The notes under the pieces are model-generated. The model had not been told where the DNA came from. It did not search any database and saw only the letters and a program-made list of their open reading frames with translations. From JAMCXS01 sp046705545 (GTDB taxonomy: Bacteria > Acidobacteriota > Terriglobia > UBA7540), in NCBI GenBank assembly GCA_046705545.1, contig JBJKQF010000167.1, positions 1 through 7,867 of the forward strand: DNA of 7,867 nucleotides, read 5' to 3'. The translations under genes and the position numbers were made by a program. This document shows, in pieces, positions 1 through 6,597 of this stretch (the stretch's first letter is position 1; every line of letters begins with the position of its first letter).

Positions 1-148
1 ACAGCCCTGCGGGCGCTGGCCCGCGAACCGCTCCAGGTTGATCCCCAGGCGATCTATGACTTTTTTGGTTTCCGGTACGTTCCGGCTCCCAACACCTTCT
101 ATCGCAATGTAAGCAAGCTGCTCCCCGGCCATTTTTTGGTCGCGGACC
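1..148 (+). pseudogene. Inverted fragment of a second asnB allele (N-terminal part only)
   Basis: Read on the plus strand in frame 1, these bases encode an AsnB stretch (ALRALAREPLQVD to GHFLVAD) equivalent to residues about 164-211 of the minus-strand gene. The frame then leaves homology at 148/149 and ends at a TGA at 214-216 after about 22 unrelated codons. The fragment differs from the other copy by two synonymous changes inside the repeat and by all four bases at 1-4. It is either a truncated second asnB copy facing the first, or a join made during amplification or assembly. It cannot encode a working enzyme as it stands. Confidence 0.6.
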
Positions 149-1530
149 TGCTCGAGATATTGCGCGAAGACCCGCGCGGGATGCGCCACGTCCACCTGCG
201 CCAGGAAATCGGGTGAGAAAAGCGCCTCGCGCTCCTGGCGTGAGAAGGATGCAAACCAGGTTGCAGAACGCTCGGCCTGGTCGGGAATCGCCAGGGTTTC
301 AAGCGCCAGCTTGGCCCGCCTCTGCCGGTAGGGCAGCCATCGAACAATGGTCTGGGTAATTTCTTGAGGGAATGCGGAGACCAAGCCCGACAAACGGTCC
401 GCGGCGTATTTGGGGTAACCGGCGAACAATTCATCGCTGCCTTCGCCCGCCAGGACCACCTTGACGCTTTCCGCGGCCTTGCGAGCCATATGATAGAGAG
501 CCACGTCCGTGGGCTCGGCGATGGGTTCGTCGCGAAATCCCACAAGGCGCTCGATCTCGTCCGCCAGGGACTGCGGGCGGACGACGACCTCGGTGTGATC
601 CGTCCGGAAGCGCTTGGCGACGCGCCGGGCGTAAGGCAATTCGCTGTACTCCGGCTCATCAAATCCGACGGAAAAAGTCCGCAGAGGCCGGACGCCCAGC
701 TCGGACATAATGGCGACCACCGCGGTGGAGTCCACGCCGCCGCTCAAGAACACTCCCAAAGGCACGTCAGAGATCAGGCGCAAGCGGATGGACTCGCGGA
801 GGCATTCAAGAACTTGCGAGGCGTATTCCTCCGGAGAACGCGGGTCGGCGTCTTCAGCCGGAAGCTCCCAGTAGCACTGCTGCCGGACACCCTTCTGGTC
901 CGCGACCAAAAAATGGCCGGGGAGCAGCTTGCTTACATTGCGATAGAAGGTGTTGGGAGCCGGAACGTACCGGAAACCAAAAAAGTCATAGATCGCCTGG
1001 GGGTCAACTTGGAGCGGTTCGCGGGCCAGCGCCCGCAGGGAGCGCAGCTCGGAGGCAAATGCCAGCCGCCCGGATTCTGCGAGATAGTAAAGTGGCTTTA
1101 CGCCCAGACGGTCGCGCGCCAACACCAGTTGCCGCTGGCGCCCGTCCCACAGCGCAAATCCGAACATTCCCCGCAAATGTTCCAGGAAAGAAAGCCCGTA
1201 CTGCTCGTAAAGATGCACGATGGCTTCCGTATCTGAGGCGGTGCGGAAGCGGTGGCCGTGGCTTTCCAGCTCCTGGCGCAACTCGCGGTAATTGTAGATT
1301 TCACCGTTGAACGTAACCCAAAGGGTTCCATCCTCATTGGAGATGGGTTGGTGCCCCCCGGAAAGGTCAATGATGCTGAGGCGGCGATTGCCCAAGCCGA
1401 CCGGGCCGTCCAGATAGAATCCTTCATCGTCCGGGCCGCGGTGCGCCATGGCGCGCGCGGCGCGCTCAAGTTGCCCACGGTCGGCCGGCTGCTGAATTCC
1501 GTAATTGAATATGCCGCAGATTCCACACAT
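1..1530 (-). CDS. asnB: Asparagine synthase (glutamine-hydrolysing)-like amidotransferase, partial and chimeric at its 3' end
   Basis: Two-domain amidotransferase that takes ammonia from glutamine and uses ATP to amidate a carboxylate (aspartate in the classical enzyme). The start at 1530 is fixed by MCGICGIF, which gives the glutaminase nucleophile Cys2 after Met removal. Other glutaminase residues visible are Arg50, the NGEIYN motif at 75-80 and Asp100 in SDTE. The synthetase domain has the ATP-pyrophosphatase loop SGGVDS at 263-268 and GEGSDELFAGY at 362-372. The true protein can be followed to about residue 461 (base 148). The frame stays open to base 1, but those last 49 codons are antisense to asnB codons for residues about 163-211, so they are not a genuine C-terminus. 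The usual later motif (DDILVKVDR type) is missing; full-length relatives are roughly 600-650 residues. It starts 6 bp after the methyltransferase stop, at the end of the polysaccharide operon. Such AsnB-like proteins in these clusters may amidate uronic acids; that is inference. No strong Shine-Dalgarno is visible. Confidence 0.9.
   Translation of the reverse strand, partial: MCGICGIFNYGIQQPADRGQLERAARAMAHRGPDDEGFYLDGPVGLGNRRLSIIDLSGGHQPISNEDGTLWVTFNGEIYNYRELRQELESHGHRFRTASDTEAIVHLYEQYGLSFLEHLRGMFGFALWDGRQRQLVLARDRLGVKPLYYLAESGRLAFASELRSLRALAREPLQVDPQAIYDFFGFRYVPAPNTFYRNVSKLLPGHFLVADQKGVRQQCYWELPAEDADPRSPEEYASQVLECLRESIRLRLISDVPLGVFLSGGVDSTAVVAIMSELGVRPLRTFSVGFDEPEYSELPYARRVAKRFRTDHTEVVVRPQSLADEIERLVGFRDEPIAEPTDVALYHMARKAAESVKVVLAGEGSDELFAGYPKYAADRLSGLVSAFPQEITQTIVRWLPYRQRRAKLALETLAIPDQAERSATWFASFSRQEREALFSPDFLAQVDVAHPARVFAQYLEQVRDQKMAGEQLAYIAIEGVGSRNVPETKKVIDRLGINLERFAGQRPQGC
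5..148 (+). repeat. Inverted repeat, left arm (asnB segment)
   Basis: These 144 bases match the reverse complement of 897-1040 at 142 positions. The two differences are CAG for CAA (Gln) and GAT for GAC (Asp), both silent in the asnB frame. Homology stops abruptly at both ends: bases 1-4 do not match 1041-1044, and base 149 onward does not match below 897. The arms enclose 748 bp. Confidence 0.95.
897..1040 (-). repeat. Inverted repeat, right arm (inside intact asnB)
   Basis: This is the partner of the arm at 5-148. It lies in the correct context of the asnB gene, covering codons about 164-212 between the glutaminase and synthetase domains, and the reading frame continues normally on both sides. 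It is therefore the parental-looking copy, and the left arm is the displaced one. Confidence 0.95.
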
Positions 1531-1536
1531 GAGAGT

Positions 1537-2208
1537 TTAGCTTTTGTTGCCAACGGAGATGCGGCCCGGTTCGACTGAATAAGCCACCAGTGTCTCCGGC
1601 CAGAAAGTCACGCGCATTTTGACCACGCGGCTGGACGGGAACAAACGTTGCAAACCCCGCGCCGAGAGCAGAGCCAGGTCCTGAATCGTGCCTTTGGCGA
1701 TTGCCGAGCCGAGCAGGCGATTGTACCAGCGTTGCATCTCGCGCGGCAGGAAGTGAATGAAGGGCAGGTGATAATGGCTTTCGAAGAGGAACCAGTAATT
1801 GGGCGTCGTCACAAACCAGCTTTTGCCGACGCGCATGATTTCACGGGCAAAGCGCTCTTGCTGGCCAGGACCGATAATGTGTTCGATCACGGCGTTGGAA
1901 AAGACGATGTCGAACGATTGGTCGGGGAAGGGAAGCGCCCGGCCGTCGAACATCGTGTACCGCACTTTGGGATAAAGGCGCCGCGCGTCTTGGATTTCCC
2001 TCGGGTCAACACCGCCCGCCACGATTCGGTCCGGATAGGGGTAGTAGTCCTCAAAGGTATACCCCGTAAACGGCTGGCCGGACGCTCCCACGTCCAGAAT
2101 GAGGTCGCCCGCCCCGGGCTGGAAAACCTTACCGAAGAGTTGGAATTTCCTGCGCCGCGATTCGCGGCTGAAATTCTTCAGGAGGTCCTTGGATGGGTTT
2201 GGGCTCAT
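1537..2208 (-). CDS. Class I SAM-dependent methyltransferase (Methyltransf_11-like)
   Basis: A 223-residue soluble protein expected to transfer a methyl group from S-adenosylmethionine, probably to a sugar of the glycan made by this cluster; the substrate is inferred only from context. The SAM-binding glycine loop is LDVGASG at about 38-44. An acidic residue, Asp68 in GGVDP, fits the end of strand 2. FDGRALPFPDQSFD at about 87-100 followed by IVFSNAVIEHI is the typical motif II/post-II region of this superfamily. A C-terminal part rich in aromatic residues (about 137-175) may shape the acceptor site. The ATG at 2206-2208 begins 12 bp after the glycosyltransferase stop, and the stop at 1537-1539 is 6 bp before asnB, which suggests translational coupling. 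No clear Shine-Dalgarno is visible. Family assignment is firm; the precise reaction is not known. Confidence 0.85.
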   Translation of the reverse strand: MSPNPSKDLLKNFSRESRRRKFQLFGKVFQPGAGDLILDVGASGQPFTGYTFEDYYPYPDRIVAGGVDPREIQDARRLYPKVRYTMFDGRALPFPDQSFDIVFSNAVIEHIIGPGQQERFAREIMRVGKSWFVTTPNYWFLFESHYHLPFIHFLPREMQRWYNRLLGSAIAKGTIQDLALLSARGLQRLFPSSRVVKMRVTFWPETLVAYSVEPGRISVGNKS

Positions 2209-2220
2209 TTTGGATTCAGT

Positions 2221-3252
2221 CTATTTCGTTCCGCTGTCGGTTTCGGAAGCAGCAACCGCGTTCCGGGAGGCTTTGCTTCCCAGGACGCTCTCATAAACAT
2301 CTAGGATTTTCTTTGCAGTCATGGGCATCGAGTAAGGGATCAATCTCTCCCGCCCGCTGCCCCGTTTCCCGCTTCGGCAGACCTGCACGATTCTTTCCGC
2401 GATTGCCAGCGCATCCCGCTCCACCAGAAAGTTTCCGTCGTCCTCATGAATCAAGTCAACCGCATCGCCAACGTTTACGGTGATAACCGGCAACTGGGTT
2501 GCCATGGCTTCTTTGGTCACGAGCGGCCCGCCCTCGGCAAGTGAGGAGACCACCAGGACGTCTGCCGCACTCATGTAGAGCGGCATGTCGCTGTGCGGCT
2601 TGCCCCGCACGTGGAGAATTTCAAGCTCAGGAATCTGCTTCCGGGCCACGGCCACGGCCGCTTCAACCAAATCGAAGCGCTTCCGCTGCTCTGCGATATT
2701 GTACGCGAACAGGACGTATTTCCTGCCAAGATCGAGCCCCAGAGTCCTCCGCGACTCTTCGAGCCCGTAGGGGCGGAACAGATCGAGATCGATGCCGCAC
2801 GGGATGATCCGGGCCCGAGCCAGCGTGAGCTTCTTTGCCATTTCGCGGCTCTGCACAATCACCGCGGAGGCTAAGGGCGCCAGCAGAAAACTTGAAACCT
2901 GATAGAACCGCCCCATCAAGGTGATGTGCCCGCTGCGGGTGGGCTGGCCCAGAACATCGTCGCCATGAAACGTCATTACCAGCGGCAAACGGCACTGGCC
3001 GCGCGCTACCAACCCCGCCAAACCGAAGTGCGCGTGGATCAAGTCAAACCGGCCATTCCGCAATCGTTGCCACAACTCGGAGTAAGCTCGCAGGTAGTTC
3101 CAGCGCGACTCTCGTCCATCAACAAAGAACACCTCATACTCCACGCCCAGAGGCCGCAACGATTCCATCTGGTCCTGGACAAAGCTGCCGAAGCCCGGGT
3201 CGGCTTCGGTCGGCCAGAGATTGGTAACAACGAGCACGCGATAGGAAGCCAT
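2221..3252 (-). CDS. Glycosyltransferase, family 4-like (GT-B fold)
   Basis: A 343-residue retaining-type glycosyltransferase that would move a sugar from a nucleotide donor to a growing lipid-linked glycan at the cytoplasmic face of the inner membrane. The N-terminal acceptor half (about 5-165) starts with a Rossmann strand (RVLVVTNLWP) and a long gap containing FGSF. HAHFGLAGL at 73-81 and FHGDD at 95-99 are typical of the GT4 N-terminal domain, and PCGIDLDLF at 151-159 marks the linker. The C-terminal donor half (about 175-320) carries the E-x7-E signature, Glu240 to Glu248 within AEGGPLVTKEAMA, which contacts the donor nucleotide sugar in this family. Length is slightly short for GT4 proteins but both halves are present. 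The last 18 or so residues are a low-complexity tail. The ATG at 3250-3252 lies 92 bp after the end of the flippase gene at 3345, the widest gap in the operon. Donor and acceptor cannot be told from sequence. Confidence 0.9.
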   Translation of the reverse strand: MASYRVLVVTNLWPTEADPGFGSFVQDQMESLRPLGVEYEVFFVDGRESRWNYLRAYSELWQRLRNGRFDLIHAHFGLAGLVARGQCRLPLVMTFHGDDVLGQPTRSGHITLMGRFYQVSSFLLAPLASAVIVQSREMAKKLTLARARIIPCGIDLDLFRPYGLEESRRTLGLDLGRKYVLFAYNIAEQRKRFDLVEAAVAVARKQIPELEILHVRGKPHSDMPLYMSAADVLVVSSLAEGGPLVTKEAMATQLPVITVNVGDAVDLIHEDDGNFLVERDALAIAERIVQVCRSGKRGSGRERLIPYSMPMTAKKILDVYESVLGSKASRNAVAASETDSGTK

Positions 3253-3315
3253 ATTTGTCCAGAATCCTAAACCCTGATCCTCGTCTTTTTGGAATCCCTA
3301 TTGCCGCACAAGGGC

Positions 3316-3340
3316 GGTTTATCTCCCTGCGCAGTAAACC
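3316..3340 (-). other. Stem-loop in the flippase-glycosyltransferase gap
   Basis: GGTTTA at 3316-3321 is complementary to TAAACC at 3335-3340, around a 13-base loop that holds the palindrome CTGCGCAG (3327-3334). It begins 5 bases downstream of the flippase stop codon. There is no run of T after it on the minus strand, so it is not a convincing intrinsic terminator. It could affect mRNA stability or be chance. The rest of the 92-bp gap shows nothing else I can name. Confidence 0.3.
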
Positions 3341-3344
3341 CGGC

Positions 3345-4898
3345 TCAGGGCTCTTCCAGGCGGCTCCACAACGCCGTGAACTGGGAGATTCGCACCGCCT
3401 TCGTCAGAAAGAGCATGGCCAAGAACGTCATTGTTCCTGAAACTCCAACTTTGAGCAGGAAAACCAAATTTTCCAAATTCGTCTGTGGCGCGTGAAATTC
3501 CATCTTGATTCCGGCCAGCACCAGCGCCAAGACGGCGGCGCTCAAGCCCACCTTAAGACTTACTGTACCCAAGGAATGGTCGAGGCTGGCGCGCAGGTCG
3601 CCGTAATTCTTATAGACGGCCAGGCCGCAGGTTGCCGCTGCGCTTGTTAACAAGCCCAACGGAATGCCGATTGCGCCCTGGTGCAGCAGGAAGACAAAGA
3701 AGAAATCGAGCGCAATATTCAAAGTGAATTGAAACAGAGACAGCCGGAGAAACAAACTAGCTTGGTTGCGGGCGAAGAAATAGAAGTTCAGCACCCGGAT
3801 GGCCGCATACACCAGGATGCTGAGCATGTAATAAAAGAAAATTTGAGACATTAATGCCGTGGCTCCCGCCGTAAACTTTCCCCTCTCAAAGACAAGCCGA
3901 ATAATAGCGTGCGGGAAAAAGAGGCCAAAGATGAAAGCCGGGCTGATCAAGATCAGGCCGATTTCAAGCGTGTCCCGAAAGACTCTGCGCACCGTTTCCA
4001 TTTCCCTCCGCGCAAAGGCCTTGGAGATTGTCGGGAGCACGGCCGTGCCTACGCTTCCTGCCAAGATCTCCGCCAGGGCAGACATGATTCTGACGCTGTA
4101 GGCCAATGCCGTGAGAGTTCCTGCCGGCAAAAAGGAAGCGATGATTCTTTCCACAATCACCACGCCCTGCCAAGTTACCGCGGTCGTCATCTGGGCAAGG
4201 CCTGAACCTCGAAGGTTTCGAAAGGCTTCCCCGGAGCCCTTCAGGCTGGCCCAGTATCGGACGGGAAAAGAAATCAGAAGCTGCCCGGCCAGCACCGAAA
4301 ATTGCAGGAGAAAACCTGCCAGGTATCCGAAGACGATGCTGTAGAACCCGTAACGTTGGAATCCCACCAGAATGCTCGCGACCACTGTGACATTCCTGAA
4401 AAAATTCGCAGAGGAAGGAATGGCAAAACGATGCTGGCTGAGAAGAAAGGAACGGATGGTTTCAGCAACTCCGGCGGGGATGATGATCAGGAAGAGCCAT
4501 CGCGCCAGGTGCGTGGCAAGCTGCGATTGGGCCGGAGAGAACCCGGGAGCGATCCCCCGGATCAGCCAGGGTGCCGCCAGAACTCCTATTGCGGCGATGG
4601 CGCTCAGGCCCAACAGAACAACATTGGCGGCATAGCTGAGACCCTTCCAGATATCCTCGGCCGGGTGATGCGCTTCCAGCGAGGAGTAGAACGGCACCAG
4701 CGAAAACTGACCGGTTGCGGAAATCAGATTGGTGATGATGTAGGGAACGGTATAGGCGACGTAGAAGGTATCCGAAGCTTTTGAAAGGCCCAGTTTCGCC
4801 GCGATGCAAATCTCGACCAAAATGCCGGTTAGGCTGCCGAGGAAGGAAAAAGTCGCCACCACCGTCGAACTGCGGAACATTTGGCGTTTGGTGGACAT
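3345..4898 (-). CDS. MurJ/MviN-family lipid-linked glycan flippase (Wzx-like role)
   Basis: A 517-residue polytopic membrane protein with about 12-14 hydrophobic segments, the length expected for MurJ (MOP superfamily). It would carry an undecaprenyl-linked oligosaccharide from the cytoplasmic to the periplasmic leaflet. The MurJ pattern is clear at the N-terminus (ASDTFYVAYTVP at 41-52, equivalent to ATDAFFVAFKLP in E. coli MurJ) and in segment 7 with its following loop (LAYSVRI at 265-271, then GTAVLPTISKAFA at 284-296). Asp43 and Arg270 match the essential Asp39 and Arg270 of E. coli MurJ. The positions of Arg18, Arg24 and Arg52 are occupied by Ser, Val and Thr in my by-eye alignment. That loss of central-cavity arginines argues against lipid II as substrate and for a cluster-specific glycan. 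It starts at an ATG 13 bp after the ligase stop. It is not a housekeeping murJ by this reasoning, so I give no symbol. Confidence 0.85.
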   Translation of the reverse strand: MSTKRQMFRSSTVVATFSFLGSLTGILVEICIAAKLGLSKASDTFYVAYTVPYIITNLISATGQFSLVPFYSSLEAHHPAEDIWKGLSYAANVVLLGLSAIAAIGVLAAPWLIRGIAPGFSPAQSQLATHLARWLFLIIIPAGVAETIRSFLLSQHRFAIPSSANFFRNVTVVASILVGFQRYGFYSIVFGYLAGFLLQFSVLAGQLLISFPVRYWASLKGSGEAFRNLRGSGLAQMTTAVTWQGVVIVERIIASFLPAGTLTALAYSVRIMSALAEILAGSVGTAVLPTISKAFARREMETVRRVFRDTLEIGLILISPAFIFGLFFPHAIIRLVFERGKFTAGATALMSQIFFYYMLSILVYAAIRVLNFYFFARNQASLFLRLSLFQFTLNIALDFFFVFLLHQGAIGIPLGLLTSAAATCGLAVYKNYGDLRASLDHSLGTVSLKVGLSAAVLALVLAGIKMEFHAPQTNLENLVFLLKVGVSGTMTFLAMLFLTKAVRISQFTALWSRLEEP

Positions 4899-4911
4899 AG
4901 TGCAAGAAAGA

Positions 4912-6168
4912 TCAGTCGCGCTGCGGCTCCGCCTTGGACTTCTCCGCCTGAGCTACGATGAAGGGCGTTGAAGCGACAAAAAGAAACATCATGAGCACCG
5001 GGGAAGTCCCGAAATTGAATTCGAAGCAGCCTTCAAGAGCCAGAGCCAGCCAGGCGGCGATCGCGCCATCCACAATCCAACGGCCCTCGCCCGATCGCTT
5101 GCGGATTTTCAGGTAACTCCAGAGCAGCGCGCCGATCAGCCAGAGATATGCCACTAGGCAGGGCAGGCCGCGTTCGGCAGCGAACTGAATGTAATCATTG
5201 TGCAGATGTCCGTGATAGCCCGGATCGGGGCTCTTGCCCGGGGGGAGATATTCAACATAGTCCTCGTTGATATTGTTGGGGCCGACTCCTACCCAAGGAT
5301 GTTTGCGGATCATCTTCAGCCCGACATTCCACATTTCAAAACGCATCGAGATGGAGGTGTCTTTGGATGGGTGAACCACCGAATCAATCCGCTCGCGGAC
5401 CATTTTGGGTGTTCCGAACACCAGGATCACCATGATAATGGGCGCGAGCCAGAGAAGTTTAGGTTTCCACCGAGCCACTAGATAAAGGGCCCCGGCAAAG
5501 CACCCAGCCCAAACCCCGCGCGTGAAATTCAGGATAATGGAGCCCGCGATGAGCGCCGCGACCAGCCACCAGAGAGGGCGAGTTTTGGGGCGCAGGAGCA
5601 GGAAAGCCAGCAACATCATGAAAACCAGCATCTGCTGCCCGCCGAAATTCATCCAATGTCCCATGAAGCCGGTAATGCGGTACGACGTCATCATAAGGTA
5701 GATGTGGTGGGGATATTTGGCGCTCACGGTACGGTACTGGATTACAAATTGCACGGCCGCAAACACGGCGGCCACGACTGCTTCAATGAATAAGACCCGG
5801 TAGAGGGTTTCGAGGTGTGTCAGGCCGATAATAAGGTTCACAGCCAGCAGAAAAATGACAAAGAGGACCAGCTTCCGAATCGTGAACCCTCCGGCAGCGG
5901 GGTTGTTAGCCCAAAAGGTGGAAAGGATTGTCCAGACAATAAATAGAGCTAGCGGGGCCTTGATGGGCAAAAAGGAGATGCGGGGATGGTTTCGAAGCAG
6001 GTGAACTGCGTATGCGATACCCGCCGCGGACAGGAATAACTGCGAGGCCGCCAGGGAAAACAGCAGGGTCAGAACCGACAAGCTGAAGAAAACGGACGCC
6101 CAGAAGGCGGACTTCTCCGTCGGAAGTTGCCGGCGCACTAGCGAGAAAGCTTCATAGGACCTGTTCAC
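4912..6168 (-). CDS. O-antigen ligase / Wzy-type polymerase (Wzy_C domain membrane protein)
   Basis: A 418-residue inner-membrane protein with about 10-12 hydrophobic segments. In this family the protein joins undecaprenyl-linked glycans in the periplasm, either polymerising repeat units or ligating chains to an acceptor. The Wzy_C signature is well preserved: NFTRGVWAG at 214-222 supplies the conserved arginine (Arg217), HPWVGVGPNN at 290-299 opens the large periplasmic loop, and HLHNDYIQFAAERG at 321-334 supplies the conserved histidine region (His323), followed by membrane segments up to about 404. The C-terminal tail is charged and cytoplasmic-looking. The best start is GTG at 6166-6168; no in-frame ATG gives a full first membrane segment, and no strong ribosome site is seen. 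As the first gene of the minus-strand operon it faces a 429-bp intergenic region. Ligase and polymerase cannot be told apart from sequence alone; a single such gene next to a flippase makes polymerase plausible. Confidence 0.88.
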   Translation of the reverse strand: MNRSYEAFSLVRRQLPTEKSAFWASVFFSLSVLTLLFSLAASQLFLSAAGIAYAVHLLRNHPRISFLPIKAPLALFIVWTILSTFWANNPAAGGFTIRKLVLFVIFLLAVNLIIGLTHLETLYRVLFIEAVVAAVFAAVQFVIQYRTVSAKYPHHIYLMMTSYRITGFMGHWMNFGGQQMLVFMMLLAFLLLRPKTRPLWWLVAALIAGSIILNFTRGVWAGCFAGALYLVARWKPKLLWLAPIIMVILVFGTPKMVRERIDSVVHPSKDTSISMRFEMWNVGLKMIRKHPWVGVGPNNINEDYVEYLPPGKSPDPGYHGHLHNDYIQFAAERGLPCLVAYLWLIGALLWSYLKIRKRSGEGRWIVDGAIAAWLALALEGCFEFNFGTSPVLMMFLFVASTPFIVAQAEKSKAEPQRD

Positions 6169-6219
6169 GAAGAGGCTCGAGCCCGGAAGAAGTAGCTTGG
6201 CGAATCAGGGGCTGGTACC

Positions 6220-6235
6220 GGGAGGATCATCTCCC
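6220..6235 (-). other. Small hairpin in the probable leader of the polysaccharide operon
   Basis: GGGAG (6220-6224) and CTCCC (6231-6235) form a perfect 5-bp stem with a 6-base loop, 51 bases upstream of the GTG start at 6168. A competing 6-bp pairing is possible between GCTTGG (6195-6200) and CCAAGC (6234-6239). A structured 5' leader is possible but the stems are short. Confidence 0.2.
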
Positions 6236-6323
6236 AAGCCAAAGGTTTGTTTACGCTTTGCCCTATTTTCACACCGGAATCCTAGCAGAAAAGAGCGGAA
6301 AAGCACAGAGGGCAAGGCGAGAG

Positions 6324-6380
6324 TTGCATCGTCAATCGACTCCACTACCGAGTAGTTTCCCGGGGATTCCGGCGATGCAA
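6324..6380. repeat. Nested inverted repeats in the divergent region
   Basis: TTGCATCG (6324-6331) and CGATGCAA (6373-6380) are a perfect inverted pair 41 bases apart. ACTAC-CGA-GTAGT (6344-6356) sits almost at their centre. A further TTGCATC occurs at 6428-6434, giving three copies of the 7-mer about 50 and 54 bp apart. This could be a regulator-binding arrangement or a folded RNA; chance is also reasonable. Confidence 0.3.
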
Positions 6381-6543
6381 AATGCCTCGAATCTTAAACG
6401 ACCAAGAGGATATTGTGATTATTTCTCTTGCATCCTCCGATATGGTTTTCACGTGAGCGGGCGGCGAGAATGGATGCTGAGACGCCGGCTGCCAACCGAC
6501 CGGTTAGATGGTCGAAAGTAAGTGCTTGTTTTATCAGCGTTTC

Positions 6544-6571
6544 TTGACAGAGACGGCTTGAAAGCTATAAT
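6544..6571 (+). promoter_or_regulatory. Sigma-70-type promoter for yceD-rpmF-plsX
   Basis: TTGACA at 6544-6549 and TATAAT at 6566-6571 are both perfect consensus hexamers with a 16-bp spacer. The -10 box is part of a 10-bp palindrome (TATAATTATA, 6566-6575). Initiation near 6578 would leave a leader of only about 20 bases before the yceD start. Its strength and position fit constitutive expression of a ribosomal protein and lipid-synthesis operon. Confidence 0.8.
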
Positions 6572-6588
6572 TATATATTTGGATTAAC

Positions 6589-6592
6589 GAGG
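6589..6592 (+). promoter_or_regulatory. Ribosome binding site of yceD
   Basis: GAGG lies 5 bases before the GTG at 6598. It decides for this GTG as the start, since no other good site is close by. Confidence 0.6.
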
Positions 6593-6597
6593 CCACG

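Larger units (their letters stand above)
6169..6597. other. Divergent intergenic region between the polysaccharide operon and yceD
   Basis: It holds the rightward promoter at 6544-6571. I see no convincing promoter for the leftward operon. A plus-strand open frame from a TTG at 6258 to 6521 gives 87 basic, arginine-rich residues with no family resemblance and no ribosome site, so I do not call it a gene. Small structures include a perfect 8-bp inverted repeat (6324-6331 with 6373-6380), a hairpin near its centre (6344-6356), GGGAG/CTCCC at 6220-6235, and a 5-2-5 dyad AACCG-AC-CGGTT at 6494-6505. Confidence 0.6.

Noticed and set aside
364..1236. Long plus-strand open frame of 290 codons
   Set aside because: It is antisense to asnB, whose catalytic motifs fix the minus strand as coding. 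It shows no family resemblance; high-GC third positions leave the opposite strand open.
1648..2304. Plus-strand open frame of 218 codons
   Set aside because: It lies antisense to the methyltransferase and the glycosyltransferase 3' end, both well supported by motifs.
4302..4784. Plus-strand open frame of 160 codons
   Set aside because: Antisense to the flippase; its composition is polar and low in pattern, as expected for the shadow of a membrane protein gene.
6331..6336. TTGACG-like -35 box for the leftward operon
   Set aside because: No -10 hexamer resembling TATAAT lies 15-19 bases downstream on the minus strand.
6258..6521. Possible 87-codon gene in the divergent region
   Set aside because: TTG start, no ribosome site, arginine-rich composition without recognisable domain; it also overlaps the dyads. 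A small gene cannot be excluded but is not supported.
6570..6575. Leftward promoter using the palindromic -10 box
   Set aside because: The palindrome gives TATAAT on the minus strand too, but there is no -35 match on that strand, and it would be about 400 bp from the first leftward gene.
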